Below are positions 34,001 through 42,195 of a stretch of 64,000 nucleotides of DNA, piece by piece. Location of the stretch: positions 40,944 through 104,943 of the forward strand of contig JBGTSF010000006.1 in NCBI GenBank assembly GCA_041940425.1, read 5' to 3'. The stretch comes from DATHTS01 sp041940425. GTDB taxonomy: Bacteria; Acidobacteriota; Blastocatellia; Pyrinomonadales; Pyrinomonadaceae. Each line of letters begins with the position of its first letter. The first letter of the stretch is position 1. The notes under the pieces are model-generated. The model was not told the DNA's origin, ran no database searches, and worked only from the letters and a program-made list of their open reading frames with translations. Both the position numbers and the translations under genes were made by a program.

Positions 34001-34636
34001 TTACTTTTTGGTTTTCGACGTTTTTGAAGTTTTGCCGCCGCCCGATGATTTGCTTTTCGCTTTCGAGCCGGCTGCGGTTTTCACACCGGAAGTTTTCTGT
34101 CCGGCGGTTTTTGTTTTAGCGGATGACTTGCCGGATTTGCCGGCGGTTTTTGACGGCGAACTCTTGGCTTTAGCTTTCGACGACGAAGATTTCTTTGTAT
34201 CTTTTTTCTTTTCGTCGGTTTTCTTTTTCGAATCCGCGGGTTTGGTTTTCGACGAAGAACTCTTGCCGCCTTTGCCGCTTTCCGCTTTCACGCTTTTGCC
34301 GCCGCTGCTGGTTCCGACGCCTCGACCGCTGCTTGTGCCGACGCCTCTGCCGCTGCTCGTGCCGACGCCTCGCGCGCTCATTTTCTTGCCGGATTTTCCG
34401 CCGCTCTTATCGCTTCCTTCGACGATACTGCCGACGGCTTCCGCCGCGACATTCAAAGCTCCGACCGCCGCGCCTGCCGCCGCTCCCGTCAAAATTTCAC
34501 CGACCGCGCCCTTCGCTTTTTCTAAAATGCCCGACGACGAACCTTTTTTCGCCGTTTTCTTTTTCGCGGTTTTAGCGTCCTTTGATGACGCGGATTTTTT
34601 TGCCGTAGATTTTTTGTTTTCTTTTTTTGCTGCCAT
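34001..34636 (-). CDS. Lys/Ser-rich basic low-complexity protein
   Basis: A 211-aa protein. The N-terminus is Lys/Ala-rich (MAAKKENKKSTAKKSASSKD), then comes a short amphipathic, glycine/alanine-rich helix region (GILEKAKGAVGEILTGAAAG, about residues 35-70), then three perfect RGVGTSSG octapeptides (24-bp DNA repeats), and a Lys/Ser tail to the end. The predicted charge is strongly positive. The helix resembles a small membrane-associating or dimerising element. Like its downstream neighbour it may bind DNA or RNA; no family was recognised. A strong ribosome site (AAGGAGG) lies before the ATG. Confidence 0.72.
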   Translation of the reverse strand: MAAKKENKKSTAKKSASSKDAKTAKKKTAKKGSSSGILEKAKGAVGEILTGAAAGAAVGALNVAAEAVGSIVEGSDKSGGKSGKKMSARGVGTSSGRGVGTSSGRGVGTSSGGKSVKAESGKGGKSSSSKTKPADSKKKTDEKKKDTKKSSSSKAKAKSSPSKTAGKSGKSSAKTKTAGQKTSGVKTAAGSKAKSKSSGGGKTSKTSKTKK

Positions 34637-34788
34637 AAAAATTCCTCCTTGAACCTGTATTTGAATTAGTAATTCCGCTATACTTTAGCACAATTTAATA
34701 AAAAAGAAATACAATTTTTTCAGACTTGAAAACGGAATAGGTTTTTTATTATTTTTCGTCATTACGATTTGCGTTTAAGAGGTAAAAA

Positions 34789-36318
34789 ATGAAAACGGAT
34801 GTTATCATCGCCGGTGCCGGACCGACCGGTCTCGCGCTCGCGTGCCAGCTTATCAGATACGGAATTGATTTCGTGATCCTGGACAAAAAAGCGGCGACCA
34901 CGCCGCACTCGAAAGCCATCGGCGTGCAGGCGCGAACACTGGAAATTTACGAGCAGATCGGCATTGCCGGCAAACTGATTTCCGAAGGCGCGATTGCCGA
35001 ACGCGCGCGGCTTGTCGAATCGGGCGGCGTGCGCGGCGAGGTCGAACTGACGAACATCGGCGAGGGAATGAGTCCGTATCCGTTTCTGCTTCTGGTCGAA
35101 CAGGGCAGGCACGAAAAAATTCTTTACGACTTTTTAAAGGCGAACGGAAGAGACGTTTTGTGGAAAACGGAACTGGAAAATTTTTCGCAGGACGCGCAGG
35201 GCGTTAGAGCGAATGTAAAAAATGCGAATGGCGAAACCAGCACAATCGAAGCGAAATTTCTGGTCGGCTGCGACGGCGCGAAAAGCATCGTCCGGCACAC
35301 GCTCGGGATGACTTTCGAGGGCAGCACGTTTGAAAGATTGTTTTATGTCGCCGACGCTGAGATCGAGTGGGAATTTCCGCACGACGCGCTTTACATCTGT
35401 CTCGCGGAAAACACGATCACCGCGTTTTTTCCGATGACCGGCGGCGAGAATCATTTCCGCATCGTCGGCACTTTTCCCGAAGACGAAACGCGCAGAGAAG
35501 GCGAAATTCTCTACGAGGAGATCGAACAGCAGATCATCGAAGACACCGAACTCGAACTGGATATTCACGATGTCAACTGGTTTTCGGTTTACAAAGTTCA
35601 TTCGCGCAGAGTCAATAAATTCAGCGAAGGCAGATGTTTTTTGGCGGGCGATTCGGCGCATATTCACACGCCCGCCGGAGCGCAAGGAATGAACACGGGA
35701 ATTCAGGACGGCTATAATCTGGCGTGGAAATTGGCGTATGTTTTGAGCGGCAAAGCGGACGTAAATATTCTGGAAACTTACAACGAGGAACGGCTCGAAA
35801 ATGCCAAAAGGCTTTTGCAGACGACCGACAGATTTTTCGATTTCGGCGCGAGCGATGAATGGTTCGTCGCGTTTTTCCGCACAAAAATTTTTCCGTATAT
35901 CGCCAATTTCGCTCTGAATTTCGACGCGGTGAAAAAATTTATTTTCCCGCTCGTTTCGCAAATCGGAATCAATTACCGCAAGAGCCGTCTGAGCGTTCAC
36001 AATGAAAATTTCAAGATCCGCGCGGGCGATAGGATGCCGTATTTTACGATTGACGGCACGAGCATTTATGAAAAATTAACTTCGCCGCAGTTTCACCTTT
36101 TGACTTTTTCCGACGGGCAGACGGAAACTTTTTCGCGCGACGAAACTCTGCAGGACAATTTTTACGATTACCGCGTCTATCCGCTCTACCCGCACATCGC
36201 GGAAATTTTCGGCTCTAAAAATTCGTTTTCGGTTTTGCTTCGTCCCGATAATTATATTGCGATGATCACGGATGATAATTCACTGGAAAAGATAAACGAG
36301 TATTTGCACACGCGGTAG
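34789..36318 (+). CDS. FAD-dependent aromatic-ring monooxygenase (PHBH fold)
   Basis: A class A flavoprotein monooxygenase, 509 aa. Seen: the dinucleotide motif VIIAGAGPTGLALACQL, the FLVGCDGAKSIVRHTLGM (DG) motif, and the second FAD motif RCFLAGDSAHIHTPAGAQGM followed by NTGIQDGYNLAWKL. The C-terminal 120 residues have the thioredoxin-like domain seen in phenol/pentachlorophenol- and rifampicin-type hydroxylases. It would hydroxylate a phenolic or polyketide substrate using NAD(P)H and O2; the substrate is unknown. It stands alone, with 10 bp between its end and the convergent kinase gene. Confidence 0.88.
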   Translation: MKTDVIIAGAGPTGLALACQLIRYGIDFVILDKKAATTPHSKAIGVQARTLEIYEQIGIAGKLISEGAIAERARLVESGGVRGEVELTNIGEGMSPYPFLLLVEQGRHEKILYDFLKANGRDVLWKTELENFSQDAQGVRANVKNANGETSTIEAKFLVGCDGAKSIVRHTLGMTFEGSTFERLFYVADAEIEWEFPHDALYICLAENTITAFFPMTGGENHFRIVGTFPEDETRREGEILYEEIEQQIIEDTELELDIHDVNWFSVYKVHSRRVNKFSEGRCFLAGDSAHIHTPAGAQGMNTGIQDGYNLAWKLAYVLSGKADVNILETYNEERLENAKRLLQTTDRFFDFGASDEWFVAFFRTKIFPYIANFALNFDAVKKFIFPLVSQIGINYRKSRLSVHNENFKIRAGDRMPYFTIDGTSIYEKLTSPQFHLLTFSDGQTETFSRDETLQDNFYDYRVYPLYPHIAEIFGSKNSFSVLLRPDNYIAMITDDNSLEKINEYLHTR

Positions 36319-36328
36319 ATTACAAGTA

Positions 36329-39085
36329 TTAATTTCGTTTGATCGTTTGTGCCGGATTACTCACAAATCCTGCAAGGTCTTCCAGCTTTTGGGCGAGTTC
36401 GGGGTTTTTGTCGAGCAGGATCAAATACTGTTCGTGCGCGGCTTCGATGTTGCCAAGTTTGTAGAAACAATAACCGAGTTCGTAAAGCGAATCGGCATCG
36501 TCGGGATTTATTTTCAGCGCCTTACGAAAAGCGATAACCGCAGACGAATAATTTTGTAAACCCTGATACGCCCGACCGAGATAATAAAATGCTTCCAGCG
36601 AATTCGAATCGCCGGCTGTAACCTCTTTGAGAGTATCCCTCGCTTTAATATATTCTTTCATCTGCAGATAATTCGTTCCGATGAAAATCTTCGCCGTATA
36701 ATTATTCTTGTCTATTTTCAAAGAACGCTCGAAATACTCAAGCGATTCCGAATAGTCTCCTTCCTCGTAATATATCGAACCAATCTCGTTGATCAGATCA
36801 ACATCTTTCGGTTTCAGGCGAAGCGCGAGAAGAAGTTTTAACTTGGCTTCCGTGTAATTCTGATCGGCGTTTTTTAATTCAACGGCTTGTCTATGCAGAT
36901 TGTCCGAATAATAATCACGCGTAGATTCCGGCATTTCCGAAATTTCCCGGTCGGTTATGTTTTCGTTCGGAACAGGAAGATTATAAATTGCGGAATCTCC
37001 GCGTTTCGGTTTTGGCGGCGGCGGAGCGTAAGCGGGTTTTCCATCACCGGAATATACCGGCGGTGTCGGACGGGAATTTACCTCGCTGATAAAAATTCCG
37101 ATAAACGGCATTATAAAAGTGATCAGAAGCAGTGCGAGAACGGCGAACGAATTCGAGCCGACCGTTTCCATATCGCTTTCCGCCTGCACGAGTTCGCGCG
37201 CCGTTTTTTCCGATTCGCTGACGATCTGGTGCTGACGCTGGCGCAGGGCGATCGAACCGGAACGCAAGGAAGCGAACAGCGATTCGATGTCGCGTTCGAT
37301 GGTGCGGCGTTTGACGGTCGTTTCGCGCAGAAATTCGTCGCGCTCTTTGCCGGAAATTTTCGCCTTATTGCTGAACCGGAAACTCGTTTCCAGATTTTTG
37401 CGCCAATCCAAAAGATTCGCTTTGACATTTTTGTGAACCGGAAGAACCGCGTCGAGTTTTTCTTTCGTCAGATCAGCCGCCGTTTTGATGCCGTGATATT
37501 TGAGCGCGTCAATGTGAACTTCGTCAACGCCCAGATTTTTCGCGTCGTCAATGTCAATGGTTTTACTGTAGCTTTCAAAAGTCCGTCTGTGTTTCGAATC
37601 GTCCAAAGAGTTTAATTGGCGAACGCTTGCCGTCTGCAAATTTTGATATTCGCTGATCTTGAATTTGATGCGCGAAAGCTCGTCGGTCAGCTTTTTCGGC
37701 GAAACGAATTGCGCCCATTCGCTTTCGAGCCGTTCCCAACTTTGCTGGGCGAGCGTCAGACGGTCGCTGATCTCGCCGCGAAGAGTTTTGTCCGACTCGT
37801 TTAGAATAGCGATAAAAATCGCCATCAAAAGAAAGCCGAGAAAACACGAAACACCGACACCGAAAATCCCCATCAGGATTGTGAGCAAAACAAAATGCGT
37901 TCCGATGATCGCAAATTGCCGGTTGCGATTTATCTGTTGCGCCGCGATTATTTCCTGCGACGGCATCGGCAGAATTTCCGGTTTCGGCGGTCGCGCCGGA
38001 AGATTGGTCGGAATGCCGAGATTGGAGATCAAACTCTCGATCGTAAAAATATTAAATTGCTGTTCGCCGCTCTCGTCTTTCGACGAACCGAAAAACGGGA
38101 ACAGCATCACACCCGTCTGCGATTCGATAGAGCACCACGGGCAGCTCGTCAGTTCGTTAAAATAATGATGACCGGGATGAAGCGAACATTGTTCGAGATT
38201 ATTGGACAAATCTTCGAGTGCTTCGATCCATTCGCGCGGGTTCGGACGCGCTTTATTTTCGGAAGAAAAAGCGCGTTCGAAAAGCGCGGCGACGCGCGGC
38301 GAAACCTGATTTAAGGAAAGCGTTCCGGGCGGCTGTTTGACTCTTCTTAATTCCGCCGTTTCGCCGTATGCAAAGCGGTGTTCGCGGATGCAGTCTTCGA
38401 GAGATTTGTCTTCAGTGCCGAGATAATTTCCGGCGAAAGGATGCCTGCCCAAAAATAATAATTGAAAAATAATGACGGCAAGACCGAAATTATCATGATT
38501 CGCTTCGCGTTCGATTTCGCCGAGATCAATGCCGTGAAGTTCGGGCGCGAGATGCGTCGCCACGCCGACATCGCATCGGTAGCGCAGTTTGCCGGTCTTA
38601 ATCGAGTAGCTGTCGCAGTCAATCATCTTGACTGTGCCGTCGGCGAGAACGACGCAGTTGCCGTGATTGACATCGCCCATCACGTGCGCGTGTTTGTGCA
38701 GAGAATAAAAAGCGCGGGCGACATTTGCCGCCGTGTGAACGAGAAAATGCCACGTCGCTTCGGGAAAATATATGCGGCGGCTTTTCAGAGAATAAAGTTC
38801 GTGAATTTCTTTCGCGCGGACGTTCGGCATCAGAAAACCGGCGACTTTTCCGTTTGGCGAATCATATAAAACATCAATCACCCAAGCGGCGACTTTTAAA
38901 AGCTGCTCGTCTTTGTTTTCAGCCATCCAGCGAAGTTTTTCCACTTTTTCTTCCTCGACCGGCTCGTGATAAATCTTTGCAACGATTGACGGGTCTTCGC
39001 ACAAAAAAACCGCGCCTTCGCCGCCGCGCCCGAGTTGTTCGCCGAGGACGTAAGGATTATTCTTGCTGTCGTAAAAAGTGAGCAT
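36329..39085 (-). CDS. Ser/Thr kinase with Zn-binding, HhH and TPR parts (YegI-like, TerY-P triad)
   Basis: An atypical kinase, 918 aa. Seen: the glycine loop LGRGGEGAVFLC (about 18-29), the catalytic loop written MGDVNHGNCVV (instead of HRD) and the metal motif DCDSYS (instead of DFG), as in the YegI group; then a CxnH...CPWC zinc cluster (about 305-330); membrane segments near 385-430 and 655-680; a coiled-coil region; a helix-hairpin-helix-like stretch (NLGVDEVHIDALKYHGIKTA) around 530; and TPR units (YEEGDYSESLEYFERSLKID type) from about 740 to the end. It follows the VWA and PP2C genes, the YegL/YegK/YegI order, so the phosphatase should oppose it. The TPR tail is an extension. Confidence 0.85.
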   Translation of the reverse strand: MLTFYDSKNNPYVLGEQLGRGGEGAVFLCEDPSIVAKIYHEPVEEEKVEKLRWMAENKDEQLLKVAAWVIDVLYDSPNGKVAGFLMPNVRAKEIHELYSLKSRRIYFPEATWHFLVHTAANVARAFYSLHKHAHVMGDVNHGNCVVLADGTVKMIDCDSYSIKTGKLRYRCDVGVATHLAPELHGIDLGEIEREANHDNFGLAVIIFQLLFLGRHPFAGNYLGTEDKSLEDCIREHRFAYGETAELRRVKQPPGTLSLNQVSPRVAALFERAFSSENKARPNPREWIEALEDLSNNLEQCSLHPGHHYFNELTSCPWCSIESQTGVMLFPFFGSSKDESGEQQFNIFTIESLISNLGIPTNLPARPPKPEILPMPSQEIIAAQQINRNRQFAIIGTHFVLLTILMGIFGVGVSCFLGFLLMAIFIAILNESDKTLRGEISDRLTLAQQSWERLESEWAQFVSPKKLTDELSRIKFKISEYQNLQTASVRQLNSLDDSKHRRTFESYSKTIDIDDAKNLGVDEVHIDALKYHGIKTAADLTKEKLDAVLPVHKNVKANLLDWRKNLETSFRFSNKAKISGKERDEFLRETTVKRRTIERDIESLFASLRSGSIALRQRQHQIVSESEKTARELVQAESDMETVGSNSFAVLALLLITFIMPFIGIFISEVNSRPTPPVYSGDGKPAYAPPPPKPKRGDSAIYNLPVPNENITDREISEMPESTRDYYSDNLHRQAVELKNADQNYTEAKLKLLLALRLKPKDVDLINEIGSIYYEEGDYSESLEYFERSLKIDKNNYTAKIFIGTNYLQMKEYIKARDTLKEVTAGDSNSLEAFYYLGRAYQGLQNYSSAVIAFRKALKINPDDADSLYELGYCFYKLGNIEAAHEQYLILLDKNPELAQKLEDLAGFVSNPAQTIKRN

Positions 39086-39100
39086 GTTTTAAGAAAAATC

Positions 39101-39211
39101 ATTCACAGATAAACACAGATGGACACAGATAATTTTCGAAATGAAAATCAAATTTTCAAAATTCAGGAATCTTAAAAATCCGTGTTTATCTGTGTTCATC
39201 TGTGGACAATT
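39101..39211. repeat. Inverted repeat, CACAGATAAACACAGATGG class, inside the triad operon
   Basis: Left arm 39101-39130 and right arm 39179-39211 are complementary. The element lies between the PP2C stop and the kinase start, within one operon, and its right end sits 2 bp from the PP2C stop. Confidence 0.88.
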
Positions 39212-39212
39212 C

Positions 39213-39451
39213 CTAAAGTTTTCCGCCCTTGCTCACGCGCGCATCTTCTGCGTGATGACGCGACGCTAAAATTATCGTTTTATCGTCGTCCGTTTTTTCG
39301 TTCAGTTTCGGCGACGCGAGAAAGTTTTCAAGTTTTTCGTTCAAACCGTTTGCCGAATTCCCGTTTCTCAAAGGCGCGATCATCGGCATCAGAAACGGTT
39401 CGTGCGGTTTGTTTTTTTGATAATCAACCGCGACCGCGAAAATGCCGTCCG
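39213..39451 (-). CDS. PP2C-type Ser/Thr phosphatase, C-terminal part (gene cut by gap)
   Basis: The visible 79 residues end the gene. They include KLNEKTDDDKTIILASR, whose DDDKT(I/L) strand with the metal Asp ends PP2C phosphatase domains. The N-terminal metal motifs lie in the assembly gap. It belongs between a VWA protein and a kinase, as YegK does between YegL and YegI. The last 15 residues (RHHAEDARVSKGGKL) are encoded by a degraded copy of the GCCCGCGCGTTAGCAAGG repeat, so the native end was probably altered. About 170-220 residues must be missing, more than the 98 N can hold. Confidence 0.72.
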
Positions 39452-39549
39452 NNNNNNNNNNNNNNNNNNNNNNNNNNNNNNNNNNNNNNNNNNNNNNNNN
39501 NNNNNNNNNNNNNNNNNNNNNNNNNNNNNNNNNNNNNNNNNNNNNNNNN
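39452..39549. other. Assembly gap, 98 N
   Basis: A run of N between the stop of the VWA gene and the visible end of the PP2C gene. Its length is probably a placeholder: the missing part of a normal PP2C gene should be several hundred bases. Confidence 0.95.
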
Positions 39550-40236
39550 TTAAACGTCCGCCCAACCATAAGGTTTGTAATCGGGAATTTGCACCGTGTC
39601 GCCCGGATTCGAGCGCGAAACGTTTTTGAGCGAAGCCGACAGCCATAAGAAAAATTCTTTGAAACGCACTCCGCTCAGTTTCATCGGCTCGCGCACGGCA
39701 ATTTGCTGTAAGACTTCAAAATTCGCGTTATGCACGCCGAGCGCGAAAAACGAGAACGATTTGTTTTCTTCTCCAGCGCGAATCACCGACGGCAGATGTC
39801 CCCATTTGTCGGTCGGCTCGCCGTCGGTCATTAAGAAAATCCACGGGCGAAAAAGTTTGATGCCGTTTGTTCGCAAAATCTCTTTTCGTTTTTTCAAAAG
39901 ATTGAGTCCGCGCTCGACCGCCGCGCCGAGCGGCGTGTCTCCGGCGGCTTGCATCTGCGGCGGCGAAAATGTGTCGGCGGTCGCAAAATCCTGCAAGACT
40001 CTGACCGGACCGAATGTGATGACGGCGATCTCGACGCGCTTCATACTCAGAGAATCTTGAAAAAGCTCCTGCCGGAACATTTGCAGACCGCGGTTAAGCT
40101 CGCTGATTGATTCGCCTTCCATCGAACCCGACGTATCTAAAAGCAAAACGCACGGACATCGCGGCTCGGGATTTTCGGCAAACTCGGCGGCGGCGAAAGG
40201 CTGTTGTTCGTCGTAATTATATGTGTGGTCGTTCAT
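39550..40236 (-). CDS. VWA domain protein, TerY/YegL-like
   Basis: A 228-aa, single-domain von Willebrand A protein. Seen: the metal-ion site DTSGSMEG (DxSxS, about residue 34), the Thr in AAGDTPLGAAVERGLNLL and the DGEPTDKW Asp. It has no signal peptide, so it acts in the cytoplasm. Proteins of this kind (TerY in tellurite-resistance type systems, YegL in E. coli) are encoded with a PP2C phosphatase and a kinase, and are thought to bind them in a metal-dependent way; the same order is seen here. The stop codon abuts the assembly gap. Confidence 0.85.
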   Translation of the reverse strand: MNDHTYNYDEQQPFAAAEFAENPEPRCPCVLLLDTSGSMEGESISELNRGLQMFRQELFQDSLSMKRVEIAVITFGPVRVLQDFATADTFSPPQMQAAGDTPLGAAVERGLNLLKKRKEILRTNGIKLFRPWIFLMTDGEPTDKWGHLPSVIRAGEENKSFSFFALGVHNANFEVLQQIAVREPMKLSGVRFKEFFLWLSASLKNVSRSNPGDTVQIPDYKPYGWADV

Positions 40237-40305
40237 AATTTTAGGTTTTCTAATGATAAATCGAAACTTTAGTAAAAGGCAATGATTTTTGTCGGAGCGC
40301 GTTAA

Positions 40306-40410
40306 CAGTAGGCAGCGGCAGTAGGCACTTGGCAGTAAAAAGAATCCCGTTTCGATAATCTTCCTGCCTACTGCCGCTGCCTACTGCCTACTGCTCCTGC
40401 GCTCCCAGGA
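40306..40410. repeat. Inverted repeat CAGTAGGCAGCGGCAGTAGG class with an attached CCTGCGCTCCCAGG half
   Basis: Left arm from 40306 and right arm 40363-40394 are complementary, the same class as at 6341-6470. Directly after the right arm comes a lone half of the hairpin found at 27869-27904 (40397-40410), so two repeat families are joined at one site. Confidence 0.88.
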
Positions 40411-40510
40411 AAATAATTTCCGCGTTTGGCATTTTAAATAAAGCTGTGCTAGTTTTTGTTTAATTATGAAAATAATTGTCCGCATACGTTAGATTACTCG
40501 CAACTTTCGT

Positions 40511-40581
40511 GTTCGTTTCGTCGTTTACACTCTTGTTGCACGGATGAAACGAACTGTCATTGCACGCTCCGTGCATCAGTT
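40511..40581 (+). promoter_or_regulatory. Candidate regulatory leader of the MATE gene with possible pseudoknot
   Basis: GTTCGTTTC (40511-40519) pairs with GAAACGAAC (40546-40554). TGCACGGA (40537-40544) in its loop pairs perfectly with TCCGTGCA (40568-40575) outside, which would make an H-type pseudoknot. TGCACG (40561-40566) competes for the same 3' partner (CGTGCA, 40570-40575). A further pair is AACTG/CAGTT (40552-40556, 40577-40581). The ribosome site (AGAGG) and ATG follow about 30-40 bp later. No known riboswitch was recognised. Confidence 0.4.
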
Positions 40582-40617
40582 TTCATTTTTTAATTTTAAT
40601 AATTTTCAGAGGTCTTT

Positions 40618-42093
40618 ATGTCTAGTTACGTTGAAGCAACGCCCGAACAGGCGTTTGACAACTCTTTTTGGTCAATTTTAAAGGAAGCGGTCAGAGGCTC
40701 GAATCGTGATTTTACAAAAGGTTCGATCGGCTTGGCGATTTTTCTTTTATCAGTTCCGATGATTTTGGAAATGGTCATGGAAAGCTTCTTTGCCGTTGTG
40801 GATATTTTCTTTGTCGCGCATTTGGGCGCGGACGCGGTGGCGGTCGTCGGCATCACGGAAGCGATGATGGCGATCATCTACGCGGTCGCGTTCGGTCTGG
40901 CAATCGGCGCGACGGCGACCGTCTCGCGGCGCATCGGCGAAAAAAACGAAGCGGGCGCGGCGCGGGCGGCGGCGCATATTCTGTATCTCGGATTTTTTAT
41001 TTCGGTTTTGATCAGCGTCGTCGGAGTAATCTTCGCGCCGACTTTTCTTTCGCTTCTTGGCGGATCGCCGCAGGTCATCGAGCAAGGCACGACATTTACG
41101 CGCATCATGCTCGGCGGCAATGCGGTCGTCGTTTTTATTTTCTTGCTCAACGCGATCTTTCGCGGCGCGGGCGACGCGGCGATTGCGATGCGCGTTCTCT
41201 GGCTGGCGAACGGTTTGAATATCATTCTCGCGCCGAGTTTTATTTACGGAAATAAAATTTTCGCATTTCTCGGAATTGACGCTCCGCAGTGGCTGCTCGA
41301 TGCGTGGATCTTTCCCGAACTCGGCGTAACGGGCGCGGCGGTCGGCACGACCATCGGACGCGGAGTCGGCGTTCTGTTCGCGGCGTGGTGTCTGTTCGGC
41401 AGAGGCGGACGCATTACCGTCGCGCGAGAAAATTTTACGTTTAACCCGGAGCTTTTGTGGAAACTCGTAAAACTTTCTTCGACCGCCGTGTTGCAATTGT
41501 TAATTGCGACGGCGAGCTGGAGCGCATTAGTCCGCGTTGTCGCCGGTTTCGGCAGTGAAGCGATTGCCGGTTATGTCATCGGTCTGCGCGTGATAATGTT
41601 TGCGCTTTTGCCCGCGCTCGGTTTGTCGAATGCGGCGGCAACACTCGTCGGTCAAAACCTGGGCGCGGGAAAACCTGAACGCTCCGAACGGGCGGTCTGG
41701 ACGGCGGCGTTTTTCAACGGCGCGTTTTACGGCTTGATCGGTTTGATCTTCATCTTTTTCGCGCACGAGATCGTCGGCATCTTTACCGAAGAAGCATTGG
41801 TTTTGGCTTACGGCACGGAATGTCTAAGAATCGTTGCCTACGGCTTTTTGTTCTACGGTTTCGGAATGGTCATGGAAACCTCGTTCAACGGCGCGGGCGA
41901 TACGTGGACTCCGACCTATCTGAACCTATATATTTTCTGGCTGTTCGAGATTCCGCTCGCCTATCTGCTGGCGTATTATTTCGAACTCGGACCGAACGGA
42001 GTTTTCTGGGCGATCACCGTCGCGTTTTCTGTTCTGGCGGTTGTTTCCGCGCTGATCTTTAAACGCGGGAAATGGAAAACGAAGGTCGTTTAG
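40618..42093 (+). CDS. MATE-family multidrug/metabolite efflux transporter
   Basis: A 491-aa protein with 12 hydrophobic segments. Seen: FLLSVPMILEMVMESFFAVV, where MATE proteins have their first helix and conserved PM..E, FVAHLGADAVAVVGITEAMM, LGGSPQVIEQG, NAIFRGAGDAAIAMR, the matching second-half motifs ATLVGQNLGAGKPERSERAV and NGAGDTWTPTYLNL. Transport would be driven by Na+ or H+ antiport; the substrate is unknown. It is divergent from the VWA-PP2C-kinase operon. Its 380-bp upstream region carries repeats and a possible structured leader. Confidence 0.93.
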   Translation: MSSYVEATPEQAFDNSFWSILKEAVRGSNRDFTKGSIGLAIFLLSVPMILEMVMESFFAVVDIFFVAHLGADAVAVVGITEAMMAIIYAVAFGLAIGATATVSRRIGEKNEAGAARAAAHILYLGFFISVLISVVGVIFAPTFLSLLGGSPQVIEQGTTFTRIMLGGNAVVVFIFLLNAIFRGAGDAAIAMRVLWLANGLNIILAPSFIYGNKIFAFLGIDAPQWLLDAWIFPELGVTGAAVGTTIGRGVGVLFAAWCLFGRGGRITVARENFTFNPELLWKLVKLSSTAVLQLLIATASWSALVRVVAGFGSEAIAGYVIGLRVIMFALLPALGLSNAAATLVGQNLGAGKPERSERAVWTAAFFNGAFYGLIGLIFIFFAHEIVGIFTEEALVLAYGTECLRIVAYGFLFYGFGMVMETSFNGAGDTWTPTYLNLYIFWLFEIPLAYLLAYYFELGPNGVFWAITVAFSVLAVVSALIFKRGKWKTKVV

Positions 42094-42120
42094 GAAAACT
42101 GTATAGAAATTCGGGATAGG

Positions 42121-42176
42121 CAAGAAGTGAGAAGTGAGAGGGAAATTTTCACCTCTCACTTTTTACATTTCACTTA
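42121..42176. repeat. Inverted repeat AGAAGTGAGAAGTGAGAGG class between convergent genes
   Basis: AGAAGTGAGAAGTGAGAGG (from 42123) faces CCTCTCACTTTTTACATTTC and a further ACTT, imperfectly complementary. It lies 27 bp after the MATE stop and 20 bp before the stop of the AraC-type regulator. Confidence 0.82.
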
Positions 42177-42195
42177 TTCCGAATCGTTATGTCAT

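Noticed and set aside
33354..34652. Ala/Gly/Phe-rich and Pro/Leu-rich rightward frames opposite the two basic proteins
   Set aside because: They are the mirror reading of Lys/Ala/Ser-rich repeats; no ribosome site and no terminator in that direction.
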